A DNA stretch of 64,000 nt from Nocardia concava NBRC 100430. Lineage in GTDB: Bacteria; Actinomycetota; Actinomycetes; Mycobacteriales; Mycobacteriaceae. The DNA lies in the NCBI RefSeq assembly GCF_000308815.1, contig NZ_BAFX01000074.1:62001-126000 (forward strand), read 5' to 3'. The position numbers and the translations under genes are program-made. Positions 8,714-16,953 of this stretch are shown here, piece by piece. The notes under the pieces are model-generated. The model was not told the DNA's origin. It made no database searches and was given only the letters and a program-made list of their open reading frames with translations. How positions within the stretch are numbered: position 1 is the first letter of the stretch; each line of letters opens with the position of its first letter.

Positions 8714-9934
8714 TCAGTCCAGCAGGACCGGGAGTTCGCGCAGGGAGTGGATGAGGGTGCTCGGATGCCACGCCAGCTGCTCGGCCTCCGTGGACAGTCT
8801 CAGCTTCGGGAAGCGGGATAGCAAGGCGGAGAAGGCGATTCGGGCTTCCAGGCGGGCCAGGGGAGCGCCTACGCAGAAGTGGATGCCGTGGCCGAAGGCC
8901 AGGTGGCCGGTGGTGTCGCGGTGGGGGTCGAGGTCGTCGGGGGAGAGGTAGCGGTCCGGGTCGCGGTTGGCGGCGACGAGGGCGATGAAGACGAATTCGC
9001 CCTGGGGGATGTCCACGCCCGCGATGGTGACCGGTTCGGAGGTGTGCCGGATGGTGCTCATGTTCACCGGGCCGTCGAAGCGCAGGAACTCCTCGATCGC
9101 ACCGGGAATCAGCTCCGGATCGTCGCGCAGGGCCTGGAACTGTGCCGGATTGCGGAGCAGGGCCAGGGTGCCGTTGGCGATCAGATTGACGGTGGTGTCG
9201 TGCCCGGCGACCAGCAGCAGGAACGCCATGCCGACGAGCTCGGCCTCGGTGAGCGTGTCACCGTCCTCGGCCGGAACGGCCAGGGCGGACAGCAGATCGG
9301 CGGCGGGCGCAGCGATCTTCTCCCGCACCAGCCGGGTCAGATAGCCGGCCATAGCGCGGGTGGCGTGCTCGCGCTCGTCCTCCACGCCCGCCACCGCGAC
9401 CAGCGCCTTGGTCCAGTGCTGGAAATCCGCGCGGTCCTCGATCGGCACCCCGAGCAGCTCGCAGATCACCGTGATCGGCAGCGGCTCGGCGAAGTCGTGC
9501 AGCAGATCCGCCTCGGCGCGACCGTCCATGGCGTCGACCAGTTCGGTGGCGATCTCCTCGATGCGCGGGGCCAGCGCGGCCACCCGGCGCGGAGTGAAGG
9601 CACGGGTCACCAGCTTGCGCAGCCGCGTGTGGTCGGGCGGATCGGTATTGAGCATATTGGTCAGCAGCGCCAGATCTTCCGGGGTCGCCTCCGGCGTACC
9701 GCGTTTGCGGCTGATGATCCGGTTGGTGACCACCGCGTCCTTCTGCAGGCGTGGGTCGTTCAGCGCGGCGCGCCCGGCGGCGTAGTCGAGAATGACCCAG
9801 CGAATGATGCCGTCGGGGAACCGAACCTGCCGCACCGGGCCGTCCTCGCGCCAGCGGCGGTAGTGGGAATGCGGATCGGCGAAGAATTCCGGCCCGATGG
9901 ACTCGATCCGATCCGGGGCTTCGATGTCTGCCAT
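8714..9934 (-). CDS. Cytochrome P450 monooxygenase
   Basis: A 406-residue bacterial class-I P450 with the I-helix motif AGHDTT, the ExxR pair (EEFLRF) and the haem loop FGHGIHFCVGAPLAR with axial Cys at about residue 354. It is soluble and needs a separate ferredoxin and reductase; none is encoded nearby. The nearest neighbours give no substrate clue. The start at 9934 has no clear ribosome-binding site and may be leaderless. It is divergent from the membrane protein at 10106. Confidence 0.93.
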   Translation of the reverse strand: MADIEAPDRIESIGPEFFADPHSHYRRWREDGPVRQVRFPDGIIRWVILDYAAGRAALNDPRLQKDAVVTNRIISRKRGTPEATPEDLALLTNMLNTDPPDHTRLRKLVTRAFTPRRVAALAPRIEEIATELVDAMDGRAEADLLHDFAEPLPITVICELLGVPIEDRADFQHWTKALVAVAGVEDEREHATRAMAGYLTRLVREKIAAPAADLLSALAVPAEDGDTLTEAELVGMAFLLLVAGHDTTVNLIANGTLALLRNPAQFQALRDDPELIPGAIEEFLRFDGPVNMSTIRHTSEPVTIAGVDIPQGEFVFIALVAANRDPDRYLSPDDLDPHRDTTGHLAFGHGIHFCVGAPLARLEARIAFSALLSRFPKLRLSTEAEQLAWHPSTLIHSLRELPVLLD

Positions 9935-10057
9935 AACGCGACACTATCCGATGTAATCAACTGTGGTGGCGACGAATTCATCACTGAACAGCCCACCGCC
10001 GGTCCGGCGCGAGCGGACGATGCGAGCGTTCGAGCCCGCGCGAGACCCACTCTCGTG

Positions 10058-10098
10058 ATGTAAAAAATTCTGTACACCGAGTCGGGTTTGCTTTACAT
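10058..10098. promoter_or_regulatory. Inverted repeat before the DUF2178/XRE operon
   Basis: Perfect 7-bp arms ATGTAAA (10058-10064) and TTTACAT (10092-10098) are separated by 27 bp, just upstream of ATG 10106. The XRE-type repressor encoded at 10525 is the natural candidate to bind them and regulate its own operon (inference from position and symmetry). Confidence 0.45.
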
Positions 10099-10105
10099 TG
10101 CATGC

Positions 10106-10531
10106 ATGCCCTACGAGGAGAAGCGAACCTGCATCCTGGGTGCCGCGGCCGTGGTCTCGTACGCGATCTATCTGATCGTCGTGCTGGCCCGGGCGCGGCA
10201 CTCGGCCTTGGTGGACGTGGCCTACGTCGCGCCGCTGCTCTGGACGGTCGGCGCCTCCATCGCCGTCTCGATCCTGGCCAGCATCACCGTCGCGCTCGTC
10301 TCCCGCGACCGCGACCGCCGCGACCAACGCGATCGTGAAATCGATTCGCGCGGAACGCAGGTCGGCAACGCGTTCATCGCACTCGGTGCGATCGCGGCGC
10401 TGGTGCTGGCCATGGCCGATGGGGACCGGTTCTGGATCGCGAACGTTCTCTACCTGGGTTTCACCCTCGCGGCCGTGGTCGGCGCGGCCACCAAACTCGC
10501 CGCCTACCGGCGGGGGATGCCGCCGTGGTGA
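10106..10531 (+). CDS. DUF2178-like membrane protein
   Basis: A 141-residue protein starting MPYEEKR, with four predicted transmembrane helices and a charged cytoplasmic loop (SRDRDRRDQRDREIDSRG) in the middle. Proteins of this shape are commonly encoded just upstream of a small XRE regulator in actinobacteria, as here. No ribosome-binding site precedes the ATG, so the message may be leaderless. Function unknown; it may act as sensor partner of the following repressor. Confidence 0.75.
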   Translation: MPYEEKRTCILGAAAVVSYAIYLIVVLARARHSALVDVAYVAPLLWTVGASIAVSILASITVALVSRDRDRRDQRDREIDSRGTQVGNAFIALGAIAALVLAMADGDRFWIANVLYLGFTLAAVVGAATKLAAYRRGMPPW

Positions 10532-10752
10532 AGCCGACGCGGGTCACCAACAATATTCGCGCGCTGCGCTTTTCCCACGGCGAGATGACCCAGGCCGAAC
10601 TGGCCGACCGGCTCGGGGTGACCCGGCAGACCGTCAATGCCATCGAACAGGGCAAGTACTCGCCATCCTTGGAGGTGGCGTTCCAGATCGCCCGGGTGTT
10701 CCGTGCACCGCTGGACGAGATCTTCGAATATCCGGAAGAAGACGAGCCATGA
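10525..10752 (+). CDS. Small XRE-family DNA-binding regulator
   Basis: A 75-residue protein that is essentially one Cro/CI helix-turn-helix: MTQAELADRLGVTRQTVNAI with EQGKYSPSL after it. It overlaps the upstream membrane-protein gene by 7 bp and the downstream oxidoreductase by 4 bp (ATGA), so three genes form one operon. GTG 10525 follows a GGGGGA run; GTG 10528 is an equal alternative. It probably autoregulates via the repeat at 10058-10098. Confidence 0.85.
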   Translation: MVKPTRVTNNIRALRFSHGEMTQAELADRLGVTRQTVNAIEQGKYSPSLEVAFQIARVFRAPLDEIFEYPEEDEP

Positions 10753-11711
10753 AGGCCATCACGCAAGACGCCTACGGCGGCACCGAAATGCTCTCCTACA
10801 CCGAGGTTCCCACACCGGATACCGGGCCGGACGGGGTGCTCGTCCGGGTCCGGGCCGCGGGCGTGGACCCCAGCGTCTGGCACATCATGACCGGAGAGCC
10901 GCGGATCGCTCGGCTGGCGCTGGGGCTGCGCCGGCCGCGAGAACGGGTGCGCGGCTGGGACGTCGCGGGGATCGTCGAGGCGGTCGGCCCGCGGGTGACC
11001 GAATTCAAACCCGGGGACGAGGTTTTCGGCACCGCGCCCGGCTCCTTCGCCGAATTCGTCTGCGCCCCGGCCGCCAAGTTTCAGCCCAAGCCGGTGCGGC
11101 TCGGCTTCGAACAGGCTGCGGCGCTGCCGATCTCGGGGATGACCGCGCTCACCGGGCTGCGGGACGCGGGACGGATCGAGGCCGGGCAGAAAGTGCTGAT
11201 CATCGGTGCGTCAGGCGGGGTCGGCCACCTCGCCGTGCAACTGGCCAAGCACTACGGGACCGAGGTGACCGGCGTGTGCTCGGGCAAATCGGCGGAGTTC
11301 GTGAAGGAACTCGGCGCGGACCACGTCATCGACTACACCACCGAAAAACTCACCGGCCATTACGATCTCATCCTCGACATAGCCGGCATCCGGCCCCTGC
11401 CGCAGCTGCGCTCGCTGCTCACCCGCACCGGGACCCTGGTCCTCGTCGGCGGCGAGGGCGGCGGCCGCATCCTCGGCGTGCTCGACCGCATGCTCCGCGC
11501 CATGGTGCTGTCGCCCTTCACCCGCCAGCGCCTGCGCGCACTGGTGTCGCTGCCCGCACCCGAAACCCTGCACACCCTCGCCGAACTCGCGACGGCGGGT
11601 GCGGTGACCCCGCGCATCACCCGCACCTACGCCCTGCCCGAGGCAGCCGCCGCCATCGACGCCCTGGCCACCGGCCACTCCCGCGGCAAGGCCGTCCTCG
11701 TCGTCGGCTGA
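10749..11711 (+). CDS. NAD(P)H-dependent quinone-oxidoreductase-like MDR protein
   Basis: A 320-residue medium-chain dehydrogenase/reductase with a GroES-like N-terminus (GWDVAGIVEAVG..FKPGDEVFG) and a Rossmann motif IIGASGGVGHLAVQLAKHYG. It lacks the Cys/His ligands for structural or catalytic zinc, so it belongs to the zinc-free quinone oxidoreductase/enoyl-reductase branch. It is the last gene of the XRE operon and is followed by a strong hairpin. Confidence 0.85.
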   Translation: MKAITQDAYGGTEMLSYTEVPTPDTGPDGVLVRVRAAGVDPSVWHIMTGEPRIARLALGLRRPRERVRGWDVAGIVEAVGPRVTEFKPGDEVFGTAPGSFAEFVCAPAAKFQPKPVRLGFEQAAALPISGMTALTGLRDAGRIEAGQKVLIIGASGGVGHLAVQLAKHYGTEVTGVCSGKSAEFVKELGADHVIDYTTEKLTGHYDLILDIAGIRPLPQLRSLLTRTGTLVLVGGEGGGRILGVLDRMLRAMVLSPFTRQRLRALVSLPAPETLHTLAELATAGAVTPRITRTYALPEAAAAIDALATGHSRGKAVLVVG

Positions 11712-11725
11712 CCCCGGAAACGCCC

Positions 11726-11760
11726 GAACCCCTCCACCGCGGTCCGCAGTGGAGGGGTTC
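11726..11760. terminator. Bidirectional terminator hairpin
   Basis: A perfect 12-bp stem, GAACCCCTCCAC (11726-11737) with GTGGAGGGGTTC (11749-11760), encloses an 11-nt loop. It lies 15 bp after the oxidoreductase stop on the plus strand and 15 bp after the stop of the small minus-strand gene. It can therefore end both convergent transcripts. There is no long T tract, as is usual in actinobacteria. Confidence 0.8.
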
Positions 11761-11775
11761 GTGAAATCGTCTGCT

Positions 11776-11877
11776 CTACAGCGGGATCGGGCCCGAGGAA
11801 CCCGTGGTGAGCCAGGACCAGGTCGCATTGACATGGCTCAGCAGCACATTGGCGATTTCCAGGACGGTAGAACCCAT
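11776..11877 (-). CDS. 33-residue hydrophobic small protein
   Basis: A short frame starts at ATG 11877 (MGSTVLEIANVLLSHV...) and ends TGSSGPIPL at 11776. A good Shine-Dalgarno (TGAGGAA) sits 8 bases upstream. It begins 25 bp after the hydrolase stop on the same strand and stops just before the terminator hairpin, so it looks like the last gene of that operon. The N-terminal half is an amphipathic or membrane-associating helix and the tail is Ser/Gly-rich. Function unknown. Confidence 0.5.
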   Translation of the reverse strand: MGSTVLEIANVLLSHVNATWSWLTTGSSGPIPL

Positions 11878-11902
11878 CGATTATTCCTCAAAGTCGGGGT
11901 TG

Positions 11903-12781
11903 TCAACGGTGCACAGCGTATCCGCCCCCGTCCGGCAGCGAAACCGGCTGGCGCGACGGCGAATCGGCGAGGAAGGCCAGTAGATCGGCGGTGAGCCGCT
12001 CGCCGTGGGTGAGGTACAGGGCGTGCGGGGCGTTCTCGTAGACGATGAGTTCGCTGTTCGGGAGGAGATCGGCCTGGCGGCGGCCGCCGAATTCGAGGGA
12101 GATCGACGCGTCGGTGTCGCCGTGGATGATGAGGGTCGGCACCGTGATCGCGGGCAGTTCGGCGCGGAAATCGGTTTCCACGACGCTGCGATTGCTCTCG
12201 ATGGCAGCCTGGAGAGACGTGCCGAGGATCGACGCCAGCGCCCGGTCGCGGGCGAACTGGGAGACCGCGCAACCCGGTAGACCCGCACCGACATACGGAT
12301 CGGCGTTGTCGGTGAGCCACGTGTCGAGACCGTGCCGCCACGAATCGCGCAGCGCCTCGGCCGCTTCCGCCGGGACGCCTTCGGGATTGTCCGGCGTCGC
12401 GAGCAGGAACGGCAGGGCGGCGGCGACCAGGACGAGCCGGTCGACGCGGGCGCTGCGGTAGCGGGTCAGGTAGCGGACGATCTCGCCGCCGCCCATGGAA
12501 TGCCCGACCATGGTCGCGTCGTGCAGGTTCAGGTGATCGAGCAGATCGGCCAGATCATCGGCGAGGGTGTCGTAGTCGTAGCCGAGACCCGGATCATCCG
12601 AGCGACCGTGACCACGCCGGTCGAGGGCGATCGCCCGGAATCCCCGTGCCACCAGATCGGCCATCACGCCACGGGGTTCGGTGCTGTCCATGGCCCAGGC
12701 CGAGCAGAACACGACCGGGCGGCCGGTGCCCCAGTCGCGGTAGAAGAGGGTGGTGCCGGTGCGGGTTTCGATGAAAGGCAT
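11903..12781 (-). CDS. Alpha/beta hydrolase, chloroperoxidase-like
   Basis: A 292-residue hydrolase resembling cofactor-free haloperoxidases/arylesterases: ALDRRGHGRSDDP, nucleophile elbow GHSMGGGE, LIIHGDTDASIS for the acidic residue and a late His (ENAPHAL). The start at 12781 has GGGGAGA in front. It is divergent from the WYL regulator at 12877, and the 95-bp gap holds a perfect palindrome, so it is probably the regulator's target. Confidence 0.87.
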   Translation of the reverse strand: MPFIETRTGTTLFYRDWGTGRPVVFCSAWAMDSTEPRGVMADLVARGFRAIALDRRGHGRSDDPGLGYDYDTLADDLADLLDHLNLHDATMVGHSMGGGEIVRYLTRYRSARVDRLVLVAAALPFLLATPDNPEGVPAEAAEALRDSWRHGLDTWLTDNADPYVGAGLPGCAVSQFARDRALASILGTSLQAAIESNRSVVETDFRAELPAITVPTLIIHGDTDASISLEFGGRRQADLLPNSELIVYENAPHALYLTHGERLTADLLAFLADSPSRQPVSLPDGGGYAVHR

Positions 12782-12835
12782 TGCGGTGTCTCCCCATTCG
12801 GTTCGTTCGGAACGAGGAGCAAACTAGCGGCGCTT

Positions 12836-12856
12836 CACTGACATCTAGTGTCAGTG
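12836..12856. promoter_or_regulatory. Palindromic operator between hydrolase and WYL regulator
   Basis: Perfect 8-bp arms CACTGACA and TGTCAGTG are separated by TCTAG, midway in the divergent promoter region. A second shorter palindrome, TCGTTC-G-GAACGA, lies at 12803-12815 closer to the hydrolase. The 21-bp site is the likely binding site of the WYL-domain regulator (inference). Confidence 0.55.
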
Positions 12857-12876
12857 GATTCCGGCAGAATCTCGGT

Positions 12877-13851
12877 ATGCGTGCCAGCCGTCTGATGTCG
12901 ATCCTTCTGCTGCTGCAGACGCGCGACCGGGTCACCGCGCAGGAGATCGCCGACCAGCTGGAAGTCTCGGTCCGCACCGTCTACCGGGACATGGAATCGC
13001 TCTCCGCCGCGGGCATTCCCGTCTACGGCGACGCGGGCCACGACGGCGGCTACCGCCTCCTCGACGGATTTCGCGCCAAGCTCAACCTCCTCACCACCGA
13101 CGAGGCCGAGTCCCTGTTCCTGTCCGGATTGCCCGCCGCCGCCTCCGATCTGGGGCTCGGAGCCGTCGTCACCGCCGCCAACCTCAAGGTCATGTCCGCC
13201 CTGCCCCCGGAGCTGCGCGACCGGGCGGGCCGCATCGCCGAACGATTCCACCTCGACGCCCCCGGCTGGTACAGCGAGACCGAACCCACGCCCTACCTCA
13301 CCCCGGTGGCCAACGCCGTCTGGAATGAGCACGTGGTGCGTTTCAATTACATACGTTGGGCCACACCGCATCTCGTGACCCGGACCACCGAACCGCTCGG
13401 GCTCGTCCTGAAATCCGGCAACTGGTACCTGGTCGGTCGCACCGATGCGCAGATCCGTACCTACCGAATCTCGCGAATCATGGAACTGGAGATTCTCGAC
13501 GACCCCGTGGCTCGTCCCGCCGACTTCGACCTGGCCGCCTACTGGTCCGGCTACCTCGAATCCTTCGACCAACGCCGCCACCGGGATTCGGCCTCGATCC
13601 GCGTCGACAGCGCGACCTTCGAACGCCTCACCGAGCTCCTCGACCCTGCCGCGGTGCAGGCTGCCCGGGAATCGGCCACCGCGCCCGACCCGACCGGCCA
13701 CCGCGAAATCCGGCTCCCCATCGAATCCCTCGAGCGCGCCGTCCCCGACGTGCTCCGTCTCGGCGCGGGTGCGGAAGTCCTCGGCCCCGAGGAACTCAGG
13801 TCGCGCCTCGCCGCCGAGACCGCCGCCATGGCCCGCGCCTACCGGCCCTGA
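12877..13851 (+). CDS. WYL-domain (YafY-type) transcriptional regulator
   Basis: A 324-residue regulator with an N-terminal HTH (ASRLMSILLLLQTRDRVTAQ; TVYRDMESLSAAGIPV) and a WYL effector domain (residues about 150-230, including KSGNWYLVGR) plus a C-terminal WCX-like region. WYL proteins bind small ligands or nucleic acids to switch transcription. ATG 12877 is preferred because the frame further upstream runs through the operator. It probably controls the divergent hydrolase. Confidence 0.87.
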   Translation: MRASRLMSILLLLQTRDRVTAQEIADQLEVSVRTVYRDMESLSAAGIPVYGDAGHDGGYRLLDGFRAKLNLLTTDEAESLFLSGLPAAASDLGLGAVVTAANLKVMSALPPELRDRAGRIAERFHLDAPGWYSETEPTPYLTPVANAVWNEHVVRFNYIRWATPHLVTRTTEPLGLVLKSGNWYLVGRTDAQIRTYRISRIMELEILDDPVARPADFDLAAYWSGYLESFDQRRHRDSASIRVDSATFERLTELLDPAAVQAARESATAPDPTGHREIRLPIESLERAVPDVLRLGAGAEVLGPEELRSRLAAETAAMARAYRP

Positions 13852-13869
13852 CGTCGGCGCGGGGTGGAG

Positions 13870-14510
13870 TCAGCTGCCCGCGGAACCGAGACCTAGATGC
13901 TCGGCCAGGATCGCCACCTGATCGGCGAACTGTTCGAGAAACTTCGGCGAGCGCGGATCGACTCCGCAGGCGGCCTCGACGATCTGCGGCAAGGTGGTGG
14001 GAGCCATGGCCATCGCCATGAGCATGACCGTCAGGCATCCCGGGTCGAGCTCGGCCGGCAGCTTGCCCGACTGCTGAAGCTCGCGCAGTTCCGCGATGGT
14101 GTCCGCGAACCGGTCCGAGGCCGTGGGGGTCTGGGTTCCGGCGTATTCGAGCCCGCCCACGCCAGCAGGCGGACACCCTCCGGATTGTGCAGCGCCTCGA
14201 GCGCGTAACTGCGCAACTGCTCGGGCAGCGGAGTGTCCGCCGGCGCCACCTCGCCCCGGCGCTGCTGCCACCACTGCTGCGAAATGGCCTGGTACAGGCC
14301 CTCTTTCCCATCGAAGTAATACGAGATCAGCTGCACGTTCACCCCGGCCCGGGCCGCGATCGCGCTGATTCTGGCACCGGCGTAGCCGTGCGCGCCGAAC
14401 TCCTTCATCGCCGCGTCCAGGATCAGGGCGCGGGTGCGTTCGGGATCGCGCTGCCGCTCCTGCGGCTTGGGCGATCGGCGGGGAGTCGAAGCGGGCATGG
14501 ACGCGATCAT
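13870..14510 (-). pseudogene. TetR-family regulator gene with a frameshift
   Basis: The N-terminal HTH (ILDAAMKEFGAHGYAGARIS, then VNVQLISYYFDGKEGLYQAI) reads in one frame up to LLAWAG. The C-terminal ligand domain (TIAELRELQQSG through AEHLGLGSAGS, stop at 13870) continues in another frame. The switch lies in the CCC run at 14152-14154; adding one C there restores LLAWAGLEYAG. It is either a true inactivating deletion or a sequencing error. The gene is divergent from the FAD monooxygenase at 14639, with an operator between them. Confidence 0.75.
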
Positions 14511-14546
14511 ACATCCGCCTGGTTCAATCAAACGAACACTTGATAA

Positions 14547-14566
14547 TGTCAATAAGACGATTGACA
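14547..14566. promoter_or_regulatory. Palindromic operator upstream of FAD monooxygenase
   Basis: Perfect 7-bp arms TGTCAAT and ATTGACA with a 6-bp spacer lie between the TetR gene and the monooxygenase, 73 bp before the monooxygenase ATG. Position and size fit a TetR operator (inference). Confidence 0.5.
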
Positions 14567-14638
14567 GGGCTGTGCTGGCGGCGCACCCTGGAGACGCAGC
14601 TGCCGAAGAGTCGAACGGAATCGTCGAGGAGTATCGAA

Positions 14639-15775
14639 ATGAAAGACAGCACAAGGGTTCTCATCGCCGGCGGGGGAGTCGGCGGTCTGACGCTGGCGCA
14701 AGCCCTGCGCACCGCCGGGATCGAGGTCGTGGTCTATGAACAGGACCCCACGCCGCAGACCCGTAATCAGGGCTATCGCATCCACATCGATCCGGACGGC
14801 AATGCCGCGCTGGGCGAATGCCTCACTCCGGAGATCTTCGACGCGCTGCGCCGTTCCAGCAGCATCAGCGGCGATATGGTCACCAGATTCACCACCGGAC
14901 TCGAGCGGGTGTCCGCCTACGAATTCCCCGGCATTCCCGCCGACATGATCACCGCCGTGGATCGCAATGCCTTCCGTCGCGGGCTGCTCACCGGGTTGGA
15001 CGACGTCGTGCGATTCGGCCGGACGGTCTCGGACTACCGGATCACCGACTCCGGCCGAGTGCGAGTCGAATTCGCCGAGGGCGGCACCGACGAGGGCGAT
15101 CTGCTGGTCGGCGCCGACGGCGTCGGATCGGTCATCCGCCGTCGACTGCTACCGGAGGCGATCGTCGAGGACTTCGGCATCCGCTGCCTCTACGGCCGCA
15201 TGCCCCTCACCGGCAACCTCGAACCCGAGGAATTCGACCGCGGCCTGACCATGGTGGCCGAGGGCCGCACCTGCGTCGCCGCCTTCGGACCCGTCCGGTT
15301 CCGCACACCCCAGGCCGGGCAGCCGGACTACTTGATGGTCGCCCTGTGCGCGACACCCGAACGCCTCGGCGTCGGCGACGAGGTGCTGTTCCGCATGTCC
15401 GCCGAGGAACTGTGGAAGCTCTCGTCCGACATCGTCTCCGACTGGCACCCCCGGATTCGCGACATCTACGCCCGCTCCGAGATCGACAGCTTCTTCCCGA
15501 TCACCTTCCGCATCAGCGCCCCGGTGGCAGGCTGGGAACCCGGCCCGGTCACCCTGATCGGCGACGCCATCCACGCCATGCCCCCGACCGCCGGTGCGGG
15601 CGCGAACACCGCCTTGGCTGATGCCGCCACCCTCGCCCGCGAAATCCTCTCCGCCACAAGGGGAGAAAAGTCGCTCGCCACAGCCCTCGGCGACTACCAG
15701 TCCGTCCTGCTGCCCCGCGGCCACCGCGCCGTCGAGAACTCCCGTCGCATGGCAGCCGAGATGTTCTCCGACTGA
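14639..15775 (+). CDS. FAD-dependent monooxygenase (PHBH/TetX fold)
   Basis: A 378-residue group-A flavoprotein with VLIAGGGVGGLTLAQAL (ADP-binding GxGxxG), the DG motif DLLVGADGVGSVIRR and the second FAD motif GDAIHAMPPTAGAGANTALA. Such enzymes hydroxylate aromatic or polyketide-like molecules using NAD(P)H. ATG 14639 follows GAGGAG. Its probable regulator, the divergent TetR gene, carries a frameshift, so it may be constitutively expressed if the frameshift is real. Confidence 0.87.
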   Translation: MKDSTRVLIAGGGVGGLTLAQALRTAGIEVVVYEQDPTPQTRNQGYRIHIDPDGNAALGECLTPEIFDALRRSSSISGDMVTRFTTGLERVSAYEFPGIPADMITAVDRNAFRRGLLTGLDDVVRFGRTVSDYRITDSGRVRVEFAEGGTDEGDLLVGADGVGSVIRRRLLPEAIVEDFGIRCLYGRMPLTGNLEPEEFDRGLTMVAEGRTCVAAFGPVRFRTPQAGQPDYLMVALCATPERLGVGDEVLFRMSAEELWKLSSDIVSDWHPRIRDIYARSEIDSFFPITFRISAPVAGWEPGPVTLIGDAIHAMPPTAGAGANTALADAATLAREILSATRGEKSLATALGDYQSVLLPRGHRAVENSRRMAAEMFSD

Positions 15776-15810
15776 CGCGGATTCCGATCACGCTGATCGA
15801 ATGCGGTGTG

Positions 15811-15852
15811 CGGAAAGGTTCCGATCGGTAGTTTCCCGGTTTTGCCTTTCCG
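15811..15852 (+). promoter_or_regulatory. Hairpin in leader of methylthioribose-type importer operon
   Basis: Perfect 8-bp arms CGGAAAGG (15811-15818) and CCTTTCCG (15845-15852) enclose a 26-nt loop that contains the palindrome CCGATCGG. The hairpin lies 21 bp before the GTG of the binding protein. It could act as an RNA element or an operator. It does not match the SAM riboswitch classes I know. Confidence 0.35.
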
Positions 15853-15873
15853 TCCGACCCTGGAGATTCCACC

Positions 15874-16953
15874 GTGTCACGCTTGGCCTCGGTCCTCACC
15901 GTTCCCGCCCTCGTCCTGTTGGCGACGGCGTGCTCCCAATCCGGCGGGGGCGCAACGGGACCGCAGGCCACCTCGACGGTCGCGCAGGCGACCGGCCCGC
16001 GGCCCGCGCCGTTCGATCACGGCGCGGTGCCGGTGGCCCTGGTGCGGCAGAGTGGTGCGGGCGACTACTTCGAGCAGTGGGGCCAGGGCGCGAAGGCGCA
16101 GGCCAAGGCGCTCGGCATCGATCTGTCCGTCTACGACGCGCAGGCCGACAATGCCAGGCAGGCAACCGATCTCTCCACCGCGATCAACTCGGGTGTGCGG
16201 GCGATCATCGTCGACCACGGCTTCCCGGCGACGCTCGAGCCGCTCATCGATCAAGCCGTCGGCAAGGGCATCACCGTGGTGACTTACGACGTGGACACCA
16301 CCAACCCGAAAGCTGTGACCACGAGCCAGAACGACGCCGATATCGCCAACGCGGCCATCGGAGCGCTGTCCGCGGCCATCGGCAAGAACGCACCCGTCGG
16401 CTACGTCAATGTTGCCGGGTACGCGCCGCTGGATCGCCGGGATGCGGTGTGGCAGCGCGCCCTCGGCGACAACGGCTGGACCCAGGCGTTCAAGGTGGGG
16501 AAGGTGACCGACTCCACCGCGACCGACACCGTGCCGCTGGTCAGTGCCGCACTGACCCAGCACGGCGAGGTGAAGGGCATCTTCGCGCCCTATGACGAGC
16601 TCGCCAAGGGGGCGACGCTCGCGGTGCAGAACAAGCGACTCAGCGGGGTCAAGGTGGTCGGGGCCGACATCTCCAACGCGGATATCCAAGCCATCACCGC
16701 CGCCGACAGCCCGTGGGTGGCGACGGCCGGGACCGACCCGTCGGCGGTCGGCGCGGCCGTGGTGCGCACCGCCGCCCTGCAGCTGGCGGGACAGCTCGGC
16801 AAGCCGAGCGTGCAGTTCCCGGCCGTGGCCGTCACCCGGGATCTGCTGGTGTCCAAGCAGATTCAGAACCTCGATCAGCTGCGTGCGGCCGTGCCCGCCT
16901 TGGCACTGGGACAGGTCAGCGCCGCGGACTGGATTCCCGTTGTCGCTCACTGA
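15874..16953 (+). CDS. Periplasmic-type sugar-binding lipoprotein (RbsB-like)
   Basis: A 359-residue lipoprotein: short signal with ATAC lipobox (Cys at about residue 20), then a type-I periplasmic-binding fold. Recognisable segments are VALVRQSGAGDYFEQW, GVRAIIVDHGFP and ITVVTYDVDTTNPKA. It belongs to the ribose/autoinducer-binding class. GTG 15874 is the start. With the ATPase, permease and MTR kinase downstream, the likely ligand is 5-methylthioribose or a related 5-substituted ribose (inference from mtnK). Confidence 0.85.
   Translation: MSRLASVLTVPALVLLATACSQSGGGATGPQATSTVAQATGPRPAPFDHGAVPVALVRQSGAGDYFEQWGQGAKAQAKALGIDLSVYDAQADNARQATDLSTAINSGVRAIIVDHGFPATLEPLIDQAVGKGITVVTYDVDTTNPKAVTTSQNDADIANAAIGALSAAIGKNAPVGYVNVAGYAPLDRRDAVWQRALGDNGWTQAFKVGKVTDSTATDTVPLVSAALTQHGEVKGIFAPYDELAKGATLAVQNKRLSGVKVVGADISNADIQAITAADSPWVATAGTDPSAVGAAVVRTAALQLAGQLGKPSVQFPAVAVTRDLLVSKQIQNLDQLRAAVPALALGQVSAADWIPVVAH

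Noticed and set aside
15776..15873. SAM riboswitch before the importer-mtnK operon
   Set aside because: The leader is only 98 nt, and I cannot find the conserved cores of SAM-I, SAM-II or SAM-IV; only a simple hairpin is visible.
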